Notes: generated from the sequence alone by a model not told the origin. A stretch of 15,853 nucleotides of DNA from Chitinophagaceae bacterium (GCA_003489485.1 DNMB01000173.1:1-15853); one strand, 5' to 3'; positions 7,592 to 15,543 are shown, counted from the stretch's first letter. Translations and numbers: made by a program.

Positions 7592-7599
7592 CAAACTTA
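7592..7599 (-). promoter_or_regulatory. Candidate -7 box for yggS overlapping the upstream stop codon
   Basis: On the minus strand the sequence is TAAGTTTG, a full match to TAnnTTTG. The TAA of this box is also the stop codon of the acyl-CoA dehydrogenase gene. CAGC then separates it from the yggS ATG, the same arrangement and spacing as at 643-650. No -33 TTG was recognised. Confidence 0.45.
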
Positions 7600-8751
7600 C
7601 TTTAAAATACCTCTGCTAATGACGATGCGTTGCACTTCGCTGGTCCCCTCATAGATCTGGGTGATCTTGGCATCTCGCATCAATCTTTCTACGTGGTATT
7701 CCTTTACATAGCCATACCCACCGTGTATCTGCACGGCCTCGGTACTGGCCCACATAGCGGTCTCTGAAGAAAATACTTTGGCCATCGATGAGCTGATGGT
7801 ATAATCCATTCCATTATCTTTTTGCCAAGCCGATTTTAAACAAAGTAAACGAGCCGCATCTACTCGCGTGGCCATATCGGCGAGCTTAAAGGCAATGATC
7901 TGGTGATTCATGATCTCGGTGCCAAAAGCCTTACGGGTTTTGGCATACTGCGTCGAAAACTCAAGCGAGCCACTGGCAATTCCCAGTGCTTGCGCGGCAA
8001 TACCGATTCGACCTCCGGCCAACGTCTTCATCGCAAACGTAAAGCCAAATCCGTCGGCTCCCACTCTGTTCTTCTTAGGCACCTTAACGTCGTTGAACAT
8101 AACGGTGTGCGTGTCGCTTGCCCGAATTCCCATTTTATTTTCTTTGGCGGCCACAACCACGCCAGGCCAGCTTTTCTCTACGATCAGACAATTGATTCCC
8201 TTGGATCCCTTGGCAGGGTCCGTTTGTGCCATGACCAGATAGACCGAAGCTGTTCCACCATTGGTGATCCAATTCTTTGTTCCATTCAACAAATAATAAT
8301 CACCCATGTCTTCGGCGGTAGTGCGTTGTGAAGTGGCATCGCTGCCCGCCTCGGGTTCGCTCAGCATAAATGCCCCTATGTAAAGTTCATTATCCTTTTT
8401 ACCACGGGCCAGCGGCGTAAGGTATTGCTGCTTTTGCTCCTCGGTACCGAATTCTTGCAATCCGTAACAGACCAAACTATTGTTAACGCTCATGCACACA
8501 CTGGTACTGGCATCGACCTTACTGATCTCTTCCATGGCCAGCACATAACTGACCGTATCGAGACCGGCTCCGCCATAGGCAGGATCGACCATCATGCCCA
8601 TAAAACCCAGATCAGCCAACTGTAGCACCTGCTCTTTGGGGAACTGTTGTTTTTCATCCCGCTCAATGACCCCGGGAAGACACTGCTGGCGGGCAAAATC
8701 CCTGGCCGCTTGTTGAATCATCAATTGCTCTTCGGAAAGCTGAAATTGCAT
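7597..8751 (-). CDS. Acyl-CoA dehydrogenase (short-chain/butyryl-CoA type)
   Basis: A 384-residue FAD-dependent acyl-CoA dehydrogenase. It introduces the alpha,beta double bond into short acyl-CoAs and passes electrons to electron-transfer flavoprotein. The length is normal for the family. The catalytic base is E368 in ITQIYEGTSEVQRIVI, the position used by butyryl- and medium-chain enzymes rather than isovaleryl or long-chain types. The family signatures LSEPEAGSD, NGTKNWITNGG, KTRKAFG and QIHGGYGYVKEYHVERLMRDAK are intact. The ATG at 8751 (MQFQLSEEQL) is chosen because it gives the usual ACAD N-terminus; an in-frame TTG at 8775 would add eight unusual residues. A perfect -7 box lies about 36 nt upstream. 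Branched-chain substrates such as 2-methylbutyryl- or isobutyryl-CoA cannot be excluded. Confidence 0.96.
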   Translation of the reverse strand: MQFQLSEEQLMIQQAARDFARQQCLPGVIERDEKQQFPKEQVLQLADLGFMGMMVDPAYGGAGLDTVSYVLAMEEISKVDASTSVCMSVNNSLVCYGLQEFGTEEQKQQYLTPLARGKKDNELYIGAFMLSEPEAGSDATSQRTTAEDMGDYYLLNGTKNWITNGGTASVYLVMAQTDPAKGSKGINCLIVEKSWPGVVVAAKENKMGIRASDTHTVMFNDVKVPKKNRVGADGFGFTFAMKTLAGGRIGIAAQALGIASGSLEFSTQYAKTRKAFGTEIMNHQIIAFKLADMATRVDAARLLCLKSAWQKDNGMDYTISSSMAKVFSSETAMWASTEAVQIHGGYGYVKEYHVERLMRDAKITQIYEGTSEVQRIVISRGILK

Positions 8752-8787
8752 ACAAAGAAATTTAAAAGCAAACAAGTGTTAGTTTTG

Positions 8788-8795
8788 CAAAGATA
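8788..8795 (-). promoter_or_regulatory. Candidate -7 box for the acyl-CoA dehydrogenase gene
   Basis: On the minus strand the sequence is TATCTTTG, a full match to TAnnTTTG, placed to give a leader of roughly 30 nt before the ATG at 8751. It abuts TAGTTTTG (8780-8787) on the plus strand, so the two form TAGTTTTG-CAAAGATA with a TTTGCAAA centre. The minus-strand use is the likelier one. No -33 element was recognised. Confidence 0.45.
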
Positions 8796-8873
8796 AGGCG
8801 CCCGACAAGATAAAGAAGTTGAATTTTAACGATTCACGGACTTTCCCTTCCCCGGGCGGAGAGCAAATTGACC

Positions 8874-8881
8874 TACCTTTG
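8874..8881 (+). promoter_or_regulatory. Candidate -7 box for the ccmE-ccmF-DUF4294-bshB1 run
   Basis: TACCTTTG is a full match to TAnnTTTG and is followed by C, the common next base. It lies 17 nt upstream of the ccmE ATG, giving a leader of about 10 nt. I cannot identify a -33 TTG at normal spacing. The rest of the 8752-8898 gap holds a CCCGGG-containing stretch (8851-8856) and nothing else I can name. Confidence 0.5.
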
Positions 8882-8898
8882 CCAAGAATTTTTAGGGT

Positions 8899-9333
8899 AT
8901 GAAAAAGCTACACATCATTTTGTTGATATTGATCGCCGTCAGCATTGCCGTGCTGATCAGTTTTACCAACACCACCAGTACGTACGACACGGTCGACACC
9001 GCCAAAGAGAAGCCCGGAAAATTCGTACACCTAATGGCAAGGCTCGACAAATCGGCCCCGATCGAATACGATGCCCTCAACAACCCGAACTATCTCAGCT
9101 TTACCGCCATCGACTCGTTGGGTGCTTCCGTTAAAGTGATCTACCACAGTGCCAAACCCGACAACCTTGAGATGAGCGAAAAACTGGTGCTGAAAGGAAA
9201 ATACAAAGAAGGAAATTTCGAGTGCGAAGAAATTCAAACAAAATGTCCGTCTAAATACAAAGAGGCCGAGGCACAGGGTAAAACACATCCCGGTACGATA
9301 GCCGATCCAAGGATGAGTACCCCCACCAATTAA
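8899..9333 (+). CDS. ccmE: Cytochrome c maturation heme chaperone CcmE, cysteine (CxxxY) type
   Basis: A 144-residue periplasmic heme chaperone held by one N-terminal membrane helix (residues 5-22). CcmE binds heme covalently and hands it to CcmF for attachment to apocytochrome c. The OB-fold core fits the family: FVHLMARLD, LSFTAIDSLGASVKVIYHSAKPDNL, and LVLKGKYKEGNFECEEI. The normal HxxxY heme site (HDENY in E. coli) is replaced by C116-PSK-Y120, keeping the tyrosine and its spacing. This Cys variant is known from Desulfovibrio and archaeal-type Ccm systems. The other cysteine is C109. The tail after Y120 is short and polar. ccmF follows after 9 nt, and a -7 box precedes the ATG. No ccmA-D or ccmG-I genes are in the window. 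Confidence 0.88.
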   Translation: MKKLHIILLILIAVSIAVLISFTNTTSTYDTVDTAKEKPGKFVHLMARLDKSAPIEYDALNNPNYLSFTAIDSLGASVKVIYHSAKPDNLEMSEKLVLKGKYKEGNFECEEIQTKCPSKYKEAEAQGKTHPGTIADPRMSTPTN

Positions 9334-9342
9334 AATCAATTC

Positions 9343-11808
9343 ATGAGCTACACCGGTGAGCATCTTATCTACGGTCAGTTGGGCAACATCTTTATAGTGC
9401 TGTCACTTGTAGCGGCAGGGGTTGCCACTTTTTCTTTTGCACGCGCTACCCGACCCCAAGAACCTACCGATCAAGCGGCTTGGCTTCGACTAGGACGCAT
9501 GGCCTTCATCACCCAATCCATTGCAGTGTTTGCCATCTTTGGATTGCTGGTCTATCTGCTACAGCAACATCTCTTCGAGTATCACTACGCCTGGAAACAC
9601 AGCAGTCGTTCACTTGAATTCAAATACCTTTTGGCCGCCATCTGGGAAGGACAAGAAGGAAGTTTTCTACTATGGATGACCTGCCATAGCATTTTAGGAC
9701 TGGTGCTGTTGAGAGGACAAAGCGAGTGGCGTTCACCGGTAATGAGTGTGCTGAGCATGGCACAATTTGCACTGACCACCATGATTACGGGACTATACAT
9801 TCTTGGATGGAAGATGGGATCTAACCCTTTTTTACTGCTACGCGACAGTGGTGTGTTAGACAACGCTCCCGCCCTGCACATGAACTTTGACGTATCGCAA
9901 CCCCTGCGTCCCGACTACCTGAACAGCATCAAAGACGGCAACGACCTAAATCCGCTGCTACAGAATTACTGGATGGTCATTCACCCTCCTGTATTGTTCA
10001 TGGGATTTGCCTCCACGATCATCCCTTTTGCCTATGCAATAGCTGGACTCTGGAAAAAAAAGTACGGCGGATGGGCCGGCGAAGCGTTACCCTGGGCCTT
10101 ATTCTCCACGGCCGTGTTGGGAGTGGGAATAATGATGGGAGGCATGTGGGCCTATGAGTCGTTGAGCTTTGGCGGATACTGGGCTTGGGATCCGGTCGAA
10201 AATGCTTCGCTGGTACCTTGGATGATCGGCGTGGCTGGTTTGCACACCTTACTGATCTATAAAGCCACACAACACTCGTTACGGGCTACCTACTTGTTTT
10301 TTATGTTGGGTTTCCTTTTCATCTTGTATTCTACTTTTTTAACAAGAAGTGGCATTTTGGGAGAAACTTCCGTGCATGCCTTTACCGATCTGGGCATGAA
10401 CTGGCAGTTATTGGCCTTTGTAGCGGTTTTTACGCTGCCCTCTTTAGGATGGCTGGCCATGCGCTACCGTCAAATTCCAAGTCCTCAAAAAGAAGAAGAG
10501 ATCAGCAGCAGAGAATTTTGGATGTTCATCGGCGCTTTGCTTTTCTTTTTGTCGGCACTGGTGATCATTGGTCAAACTTCTCTTCCTGTCTTCAATAAGA
10601 TATTTGGGACCAACTTGGCCCCTCCGGAGGATGTGGAGTTCTCGTACAACAGCATTCAGATCTACGTGGCCATCATCATTGCCTTACTAACGGCCCTGAC
10701 CCAATACTTCAAGTACCGCCAAACCGATTCGGCCTATTTCTGGAAGAAGATGCTGATGCCTCTGCTCATCACCTTCGTACTATTTGCACTGTATGCCTGG
10801 CTTGTCGGGGTAGACTATGATCGAAAAGGCCCTGTGTTTGAGGGTTCGATCTGGCTGGCGGTTTTACTGAGCATCTACGCACTGGTCGCCAATATTTTTT
10901 ACATCTGGATCGGCGCCAACGGCCAACTGAAAAATGCGGGTGGCTCCATTGCACACGTTGGATTTGCGATGGTACTGCTTGGTATTTTTGTTTCTTCTTC
11001 TAACAAAGAGATCATCTCTAACAACATCGATGGTATTCCAGCCCCGCTTGCCGAAGGAGAGAATCCAAGGGAGAACCTGACCCTTGTACAAGGCATGCCG
11101 GTCAATATGGCCAACTATACGCTTACCTACGAAGGCGACTCAGCTCATCCCAAAAAACAACTCTGGTACTACAAGATTCGATTTACCAACAAGAACGGTT
11201 CTGACTCTTTTCTACTTACCCCCAATGCGTTTGTCAACTACAAAGGCAATGAAGGGCTCATGGCCAATCCCGATGCCCGTCATTACTGGAGCCATGATAT
11301 CTTTACCTACATCACCTCGATTCCCAATCCTGAGAATACCGCCGACACCAGTCGATTTACACCCTTTGTAAGAAAGTCCGGCGACACCTTGTTCTATTCA
11401 AAAGGAACCCTGGAGGTACAGCCACTACGCATACGCGATAGTGTTCCAGAAGAGGTATTTGGAAAAGATGGAAAGCTCTACGAAGTACCCATCAACATTC
11501 AAGCTGCTACGGGTACTGCTTATCAATTGACACTTCGGGCCGCTCAGGCAAAAGGCCAATGGATTCCACTTCCGGATACGCTGACTGCAGAGGGAATGAT
11601 CGTACAGCTGCAACGCGTGCTACCCGATGGCTCCGTTGAGCTCGGTATCAAAGAAAGTGATGCCCTGTTAAAATACGTGACCTTAAAGGCGTATAAATAT
11701 CCCTTTATCAAACTACTTTGGTACGGTGTGTGGCTGACCGCGATCGGTTTACTGATCAGCATGGCGCGCAGGATCCGCCTTCACCGTGCACGGGCGACCA
11801 GCGCATAA
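9343..11808 (+). CDS. ccmF: Cytochrome c heme lyase CcmF (CcsA/CcmF/NrfE family)
   Basis: An 821-residue polytopic inner-membrane protein of the heme-handling family. CcmF receives heme from CcmE and, with partners, ligates it to CxxCH motifs of apocytochromes c on the periplasmic side. The N-terminal half carries FKYLLAAIWEGQEGSFLLW (about 93-111), the WWD heme domain GGYWAWDPVENASLVPW (277-293), and candidate heme-ligand histidines H214 (MVIHPPVLF), H301 (GLHTLL) and H345 (TSVHAF). Residues from about 560 to 785 form a hydrophilic, probably periplasmic domain, followed by a final helix (LWYGVWLTAIGLLIS) and a basic tail. It is longer than E. coli CcmF (647), mainly through this domain and an extra stretch around 165-205. 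The gene lies 9 nt after ccmE and 3 nt before the DUF4294 gene. Confidence 0.95.
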   Translation: MSYTGEHLIYGQLGNIFIVLSLVAAGVATFSFARATRPQEPTDQAAWLRLGRMAFITQSIAVFAIFGLLVYLLQQHLFEYHYAWKHSSRSLEFKYLLAAIWEGQEGSFLLWMTCHSILGLVLLRGQSEWRSPVMSVLSMAQFALTTMITGLYILGWKMGSNPFLLLRDSGVLDNAPALHMNFDVSQPLRPDYLNSIKDGNDLNPLLQNYWMVIHPPVLFMGFASTIIPFAYAIAGLWKKKYGGWAGEALPWALFSTAVLGVGIMMGGMWAYESLSFGGYWAWDPVENASLVPWMIGVAGLHTLLIYKATQHSLRATYLFFMLGFLFILYSTFLTRSGILGETSVHAFTDLGMNWQLLAFVAVFTLPSLGWLAMRYRQIPSPQKEEEISSREFWMFIGALLFFLSALVIIGQTSLPVFNKIFGTNLAPPEDVEFSYNSIQIYVAIIIALLTALTQYFKYRQTDSAYFWKKMLMPLLITFVLFALYAWLVGVDYDRKGPVFEGSIWLAVLLSIYALVANIFYIWIGANGQLKNAGGSIAHVGFAMVLLGIFVSSSNKEIISNNIDGIPAPLAEGENPRENLTLVQGMPVNMANYTLTYEGDSAHPKKQLWYYKIRFTNKNGSDSFLLTPNAFVNYKGNEGLMANPDARHYWSHDIFTYITSIPNPENTADTSRFTPFVRKSGDTLFYSKGTLEVQPLRIRDSVPEEVFGKDGKLYEVPINIQAATGTAYQLTLRAAQAKGQWIPLPDTLTAEGMIVQLQRVLPDGSVELGIKESDALLKYVTLKAYKYPFIKLLWYGVWLTAIGLLISMARRIRLHRARATSA

Positions 11809-11811
11809 AAA

Positions 11812-12519
11812 ATGAAAGGACCCACTTCGTTATACCACTGTTTTGGATGGCTGGTATTGTTCCAGTTGGGTCTGTGCTTACATTCATTTGCGCAACAGCC
11901 TTCGACTCCGGGCAGTTCAGCCGATAGTATCTTACCGATTCCCCCGCTTGCAGAGAGAATGAAACGTTGGGGGCCCAACGATACCATCATGGTGCCGGCC
12001 ATTTGGTACAAGAATGAAGTGCTGAGTTACCGCGAAGAAGAGATGGCATGGGTCTCGAACCTAAGTCCGGAAGAATTGCAAAAACATATTGCCGAGTGGA
12101 ATCGGCTGAGAAATGCGGTGTACGTCACCTACCCCTATGCTCGTGTGGCCGGATCGACCATCAACCAGATCAATCTGGAATTAGAGAACGTATCTTCGAA
12201 AAAAGCTCGTCGCAGTGTGATCAAAGAAAAAGAAAAAGAACTAAGACAACAGTTCACCGAACCGCTCACCAACTTGTCGGTGTATCAGGGTAAGATCCTG
12301 ATGAAGATCATCAATCGCCAGACTGGCAATAACTGCTACGAAATCGTAAAGGAATTCAAAGGAACGATCAATGCGAGGCTTTATCAGACGATCGCTTTTT
12401 TCTTTGGCGGCAACCTGAAGCAAGATTGGGACCTCGCACAAAACAAAACAGATCGGGACATAGAAAACATAATTCGCGAAATAGACGGATCTTGGTACTA
12501 CAATCCATATCGCCGTTAA
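11812..12519 (+). CDS. DUF4294-domain protein, exported, function unknown
   Basis: A 235-residue protein with a signal peptide (basic start, hydrophobic core WLVLFQLGLCLHSFA, probable cut at FA|QQ near residue 28), so likely periplasmic. The preceding LGLC does not make a good lipobox. The mature part has a disordered Ser/Pro segment, then the DUF4294 domain typical of Bacteroidota: RLRNAVYVTYPYARVAG, a charged helical stretch with KEKEKELRQQF, QGKILMKIINRQTGNNCYEIVKEFKG, and an IENIIREIDG tail. No function is known to me. It starts 3 nt after ccmF and ends 10 nt before bshB1, so all three are almost certainly on one transcript. The mature part retains a single cysteine, in GNNCYEI. Confidence 0.9.
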   Translation: MKGPTSLYHCFGWLVLFQLGLCLHSFAQQPSTPGSSADSILPIPPLAERMKRWGPNDTIMVPAIWYKNEVLSYREEEMAWVSNLSPEELQKHIAEWNRLRNAVYVTYPYARVAGSTINQINLELENVSSKKARRSVIKEKEKELRQQFTEPLTNLSVYQGKILMKIINRQTGNNCYEIVKEFKGTINARLYQTIAFFFGGNLKQDWDLAQNKTDRDIENIIREIDGSWYYNPYRR

Positions 12520-12529
12520 AACTAACCCT

Positions 12530-13267
12530 ATGCAAGTACATATTCTGGCCATTGGTGCCCACCCAGATGACATTGAACTAAGTTGCGCCGGCACCCTGAT
12601 CAATGAGATCAGACTTGGCAAATCCGTTGCCATCGTTGATCTGACAGAGGGAGAACTGGGTACCCGAGGCAGCGTGGCTACCCGCTATGAGGAAGCCGCC
12701 GCTGCGGCAATGGTGATGGGCGTACGCAGCCGGGAGAACCTGAAGATGAAAGACGGGTTTTTCGAGAACAACGAAGCACATCAACGAAAACTAATAGCGG
12801 CCATCAGAAAATACAGACCCTCCATTGTTTTGGCCAATGCGCCAGGGGACCGTCATCCCGACCATGGACGTGCCGCACAACTGATCGAGGAGAGTTGCTT
12901 TTTATCTGGATTGTCCAAGATCGTTACGCACGATGAGGCAGGCGCCCCGCAAGCACGCTGGCGGCCCGCTTATGTATTTCATTACATACAAGACCGCTAC
13001 CTCGAACCAGACTTCGTCGTAGACATCAGCGAATCATTTGCACAAAAAATGAAGTCGATCAAGGCTTATAGTTCGCAGTTTCATGACCCCAACAATACAT
13101 CGGGAGAGGCACAAACCTATATTTCTGCCCCAGAATTTTTAGAAGGGATCACATCGCGTGCCCGGCTGATGGGCAAGAAGATCGGTGTTGCCTATGGCGA
13201 GGGTTTCGTATCTGCCAAAAAGATCGGAATTAACAGTTTCGATGCATTTATTCAAAACGAAACCTGA
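12530..13267 (+). CDS. bshB1: Bacillithiol biosynthesis deacetylase BshB1
   Basis: A 245-residue zinc-dependent N-deacetylase of the PIG-L/LmbE family. BshB converts GlcNAc-malate to GlcN-malate, the second step of bacillithiol synthesis between the glycosyltransferase BshA and the cysteine ligase BshC. The zinc/catalytic motif AHPDD gives H11, D13 and D14; the third ligand is H112 in HPDH. BshB1-type signatures rather than generic PIG-L are EGELGTRGS, RYEEAAAAA, ENLKMKDGFFEN, KSIKAYSSQFHDP, the YISAPEFLEGI segment and IGVAYGEGF near the end. Neither bshA nor bshC is in the window. The ATG lies 10 nt after the DUF4294 stop, which implies co-transcription with the ccm genes. Confidence 0.93.
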   Translation: MQVHILAIGAHPDDIELSCAGTLINEIRLGKSVAIVDLTEGELGTRGSVATRYEEAAAAAMVMGVRSRENLKMKDGFFENNEAHQRKLIAAIRKYRPSIVLANAPGDRHPDHGRAAQLIEESCFLSGLSKIVTHDEAGAPQARWRPAYVFHYIQDRYLEPDFVVDISESFAQKMKSIKAYSSQFHDPNNTSGEAQTYISAPEFLEGITSRARLMGKKIGVAYGEGFVSAKKIGINSFDAFIQNET

Positions 13268-13303
13268 TCGTTTTTCGTTTAAAAGAGTATCTTCAATATT
13301 CAC

Positions 13304-13311
13304 TAATTCTG
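13304..13311 (+). promoter_or_regulatory. Candidate -7 box for the desaturase gene
   Basis: TAATTCTG has one mismatch to TAnnTTTG and ends 5 nt before the ATG at 13317, in the 49-nt gap after bshB1. This resembles the box-to-ATG spacing at 643-650 and 7592-7599. No -33 element was recognised. Confidence 0.3.
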
Positions 13312-13316
13312 CCTTC

Positions 13317-14420
13317 ATGTCGCTACCCAAGTTTCTGGGAAAACCCTTTCACGTACCCCACCAAGAGAGATCCTTATTATCAAGCTCCTTTCATACCGAG
13401 TTAAAGCAGCGCATCAACTCCTATTTTGAAAATAGGCAACTAAAAAGCACCGGCAATTGGAGACTCTATCTAAAGGCCCTTGTACTGCTCGCCGGCTATG
13501 TGGCCCTCTATGTTCATTTGGTGTTTTTTACCCCCTCCACCGCATGGGCTATTGCAGAATGCCTGATACTGGGGGGATTAACGGCCGCCGTTGGATTCAA
13601 CATCATGCACGATGGCATACATGGCTCGTTCAGCAGTCGCAAGTGGGTCAATAAATTGGCCGGTCTGACCCTGAACATGCTAGGGGCCAACAATTTTATG
13701 TGGAAGACCAAACACAACATCATCCATCACACCTACACCAATATCCACGGGATCGATGATGATATTGAAGCGCGCCCGCTGCTTCGACTCTGTACGACTC
13801 AATCGCATTATCTGATTCATCGTTTTCAACATTGGTACTTCTGGGCGGCTTATTCACTGCTGTATTTGTGGTGGATCTTTTTCACGGACTACAAAAAATA
13901 CTTTACTCGTCGCGTTGGAAGCGTTGCACTCAAGCCTATGGCAATACGTGATCACATCAGCTTCTGGAGCTTCAAGCTCATTCACTTGTTTGTCTTTGTT
14001 GCACTGCCGATCTATCTGGTAGGGGTAAGCAATTGGCTTTGGGGGTTTTTGACCTTTAGTCTGTTTACGGGGTTTGTACTCAGCATCGTATTCCAATTGG
14101 CCCATACGGTCGAAGGCACCTCCTTTATTGGAGAAGATAAGAGCAGCCTGCCCATTGAAGATGAGTGGGCCATTCACCAACTTAAGACCACTGCAAATTT
14201 TGCGACCCATAACCGTTTTATCTCGTGGTGGCTGGGAGGATTGAATTTTCAGATCGAACATCACCTCTTTCCCCGCATTTCACACATTCACTACCCTGCC
14301 ATCAGCAAGATCATAAGAGATACCTGCCGCGAATTCGATATACCCTACTTGGAGTACCCCCGGGTTCGGCTGGCGGTGGCCTCGCACGTTTCGCACTTGA
14401 GGGGGCTCAGCAGACCCTGA
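13317..14420 (+). CDS. Membrane fatty acid desaturase (acyl-CoA/acyl-lipid type)
   Basis: A 367-residue di-iron integral-membrane desaturase that inserts a cis double bond into acyl chains using O2 and an electron donor. The three histidine boxes are complete: H98-D-G-I-H102, H133-N-I-I-H-H138 and Q312-I-E-H-H316, with NFATHN (295-299) just before the last. Hydrophobic hairpins lie at about 53-70 and 77-93, and again at 173-190 and 219-250, as in the family. The Q in the third box is typical of front-end (delta-5/6-like) desaturases and linoleoyl-CoA desaturase-like bacterial proteins, but there is no cytochrome b5 domain, so regiospecificity stays open. The ATG at 13317 is used; the frame is open back to 13185, but that would overlap bshB1 by over 80 nt and add a non-family leader. 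Confidence 0.94.
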   Translation: MSLPKFLGKPFHVPHQERSLLSSSFHTELKQRINSYFENRQLKSTGNWRLYLKALVLLAGYVALYVHLVFFTPSTAWAIAECLILGGLTAAVGFNIMHDGIHGSFSSRKWVNKLAGLTLNMLGANNFMWKTKHNIIHHTYTNIHGIDDDIEARPLLRLCTTQSHYLIHRFQHWYFWAAYSLLYLWWIFFTDYKKYFTRRVGSVALKPMAIRDHISFWSFKLIHLFVFVALPIYLVGVSNWLWGFLTFSLFTGFVLSIVFQLAHTVEGTSFIGEDKSSLPIEDEWAIHQLKTTANFATHNRFISWWLGGLNFQIEHHLFPRISHIHYPAISKIIRDTCREFDIPYLEYPRVRLAVASHVSHLRGLSRP

Positions 14421-14492
14421 TCTTTTCTAATTTTTTTTGTCTCCGCGCAATTAGGCAGTAACTTGCACCGCCAAAAGAATGGCCGCCCTGTT

Positions 14493-15536
14493 ATGAAGGA
14501 CCTCTCCTCGCACAACCCAAATTGCGTCAGCAATCCCAATCACAACCTCTTTGGGCTTCCTACCACCGAAGAGAACGCTAAACTGATCATTTTACCCGTA
14601 CCCTGGGAAGTGACCGTTAGTTACGGGGCCGGAACCGCCCGGGCACCTGAAAGCATCTTAAAGGCCAGCCATCACATGGACATCTATGATGAGGAGCTGC
14701 CAGAGGAGTGGAAGCAAGGATTCTATCTGCAGCCCTGCGACAAGAAGATCCTGATGAAAAGTGATTATTTGCGAAGAGAGGCCGAACTCTACATCGACTA
14801 CATCTCTAAGGGAGACGATGTAAAGGACAACCAGTTTATGACCAAAAGCCTTCGGGAGGTCAATGAAGGTGGAGCGCTTTTGAACAAATGGGTCTATGAG
14901 CAGACCCAATCACTACTAGCCAAAAATAAATTGGTGGGATTACTCGGTGGCGATCATAGTACACCACTCGGCTTCATGAAGGCGCTCGCCGAGACCAAAG
15001 GAAGTTTTGGTGTTCTGCAAATAGATGCGCATTGCGACCTGCGCGACACCTACGAAGGATTCAACTATTCGCATGCAGGCATTATGTGCAATGCATTGCG
15101 AGAGATCCCACAAATAGAACGACTGGTTCAAATTGGGGTAAGGGATTATAGCCAAGAAGAGTTTCAGTACATACAGCAAAGCCAGGGAAGAGTTATCACG
15201 TACTTTGAAAAAGAGATCAAACAACGGCAGCTAAAGGGCGAGAGCTGGTACCAGACCTCACAAGAGATCATTTCAAAGTTACCCCAACAGGTCTACATCA
15301 GTTTTGATATAGACGGATTGGACCGTAGCCTTTGCCCCGATACCGGCACGCCGGTACCGGGCGGATTTCAGCTCGAGGAATTATATCTTCTTTTTTCTGG
15401 CATCCTGCAAAGCGGACGCAAGTTGATCGGATTCGATCTCTCTGAAGTGGGTGTAAGCGATAACGACTGGAATGCCAATGTGGCCGCCCGACTTCTGCTG
15501 AAACTTTGTAACTTGCTCTCCAGCGCTAACCGCTGA
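14493..15536 (+). CDS. Arginase/agmatinase/formimidoylglutamase (ureohydrolase) family protein
   Basis: A 347-residue binuclear manganese ureohydrolase. The metal ligands are complete: H155 in LLGGDHS; D178, H180 and D182 in QIDAHCDLR; D272 and D274 in SFDIDGLD. The latter is followed by CPDTGTPVPGG, which closes the active site. The N-terminal part (VPWEVTVSYGAGTARAPESI) is agmatinase-like. An extra helical stretch of about 50 residues (around 80-135) precedes the GGDHS strand, making the protein longer than E. coli SpeB (306). Arginine, agmatine, formimidoylglutamate or another guanidino compound could be the substrate; sequence inspection does not decide, so no symbol is given. The ATG at 14493 is preferred to the in-frame TTG at 14463. 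The next gene starts 7 nt downstream. Confidence 0.93.
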   Translation: MKDLSSHNPNCVSNPNHNLFGLPTTEENAKLIILPVPWEVTVSYGAGTARAPESILKASHHMDIYDEELPEEWKQGFYLQPCDKKILMKSDYLRREAELYIDYISKGDDVKDNQFMTKSLREVNEGGALLNKWVYEQTQSLLAKNKLVGLLGGDHSTPLGFMKALAETKGSFGVLQIDAHCDLRDTYEGFNYSHAGIMCNALREIPQIERLVQIGVRDYSQEEFQYIQQSQGRVITYFEKEIKQRQLKGESWYQTSQEIISKLPQQVYISFDIDGLDRSLCPDTGTPVPGGFQLEELYLLFSGILQSGRKLIGFDLSEVGVSDNDWNANVAARLLLKLCNLLSSANR

Positions 15537-15543
15537 TGGCTGC

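Noticed and set aside
8752..8775. TTG start extending the acyl-CoA dehydrogenase
   Set aside because: The added MFAFKFLC is not ACAD-like, whereas MQFQLSEEQL from ATG 8751 is the usual N-terminus.
13185..13316. Extended N-terminus for the desaturase
   Set aside because: It would overlap bshB1 by over 80 nt and adds 44 residues unlike the family. The ATG at 13317 follows a near-consensus -7 box.
14407..14438. Possible terminator after the desaturase (TCAG/CTGA plus a T8 run at 14431-14438)
   Set aside because: The stem is only 4 bp with a 6-nt loop and lies 10 nt before the T-run, too weak to call.
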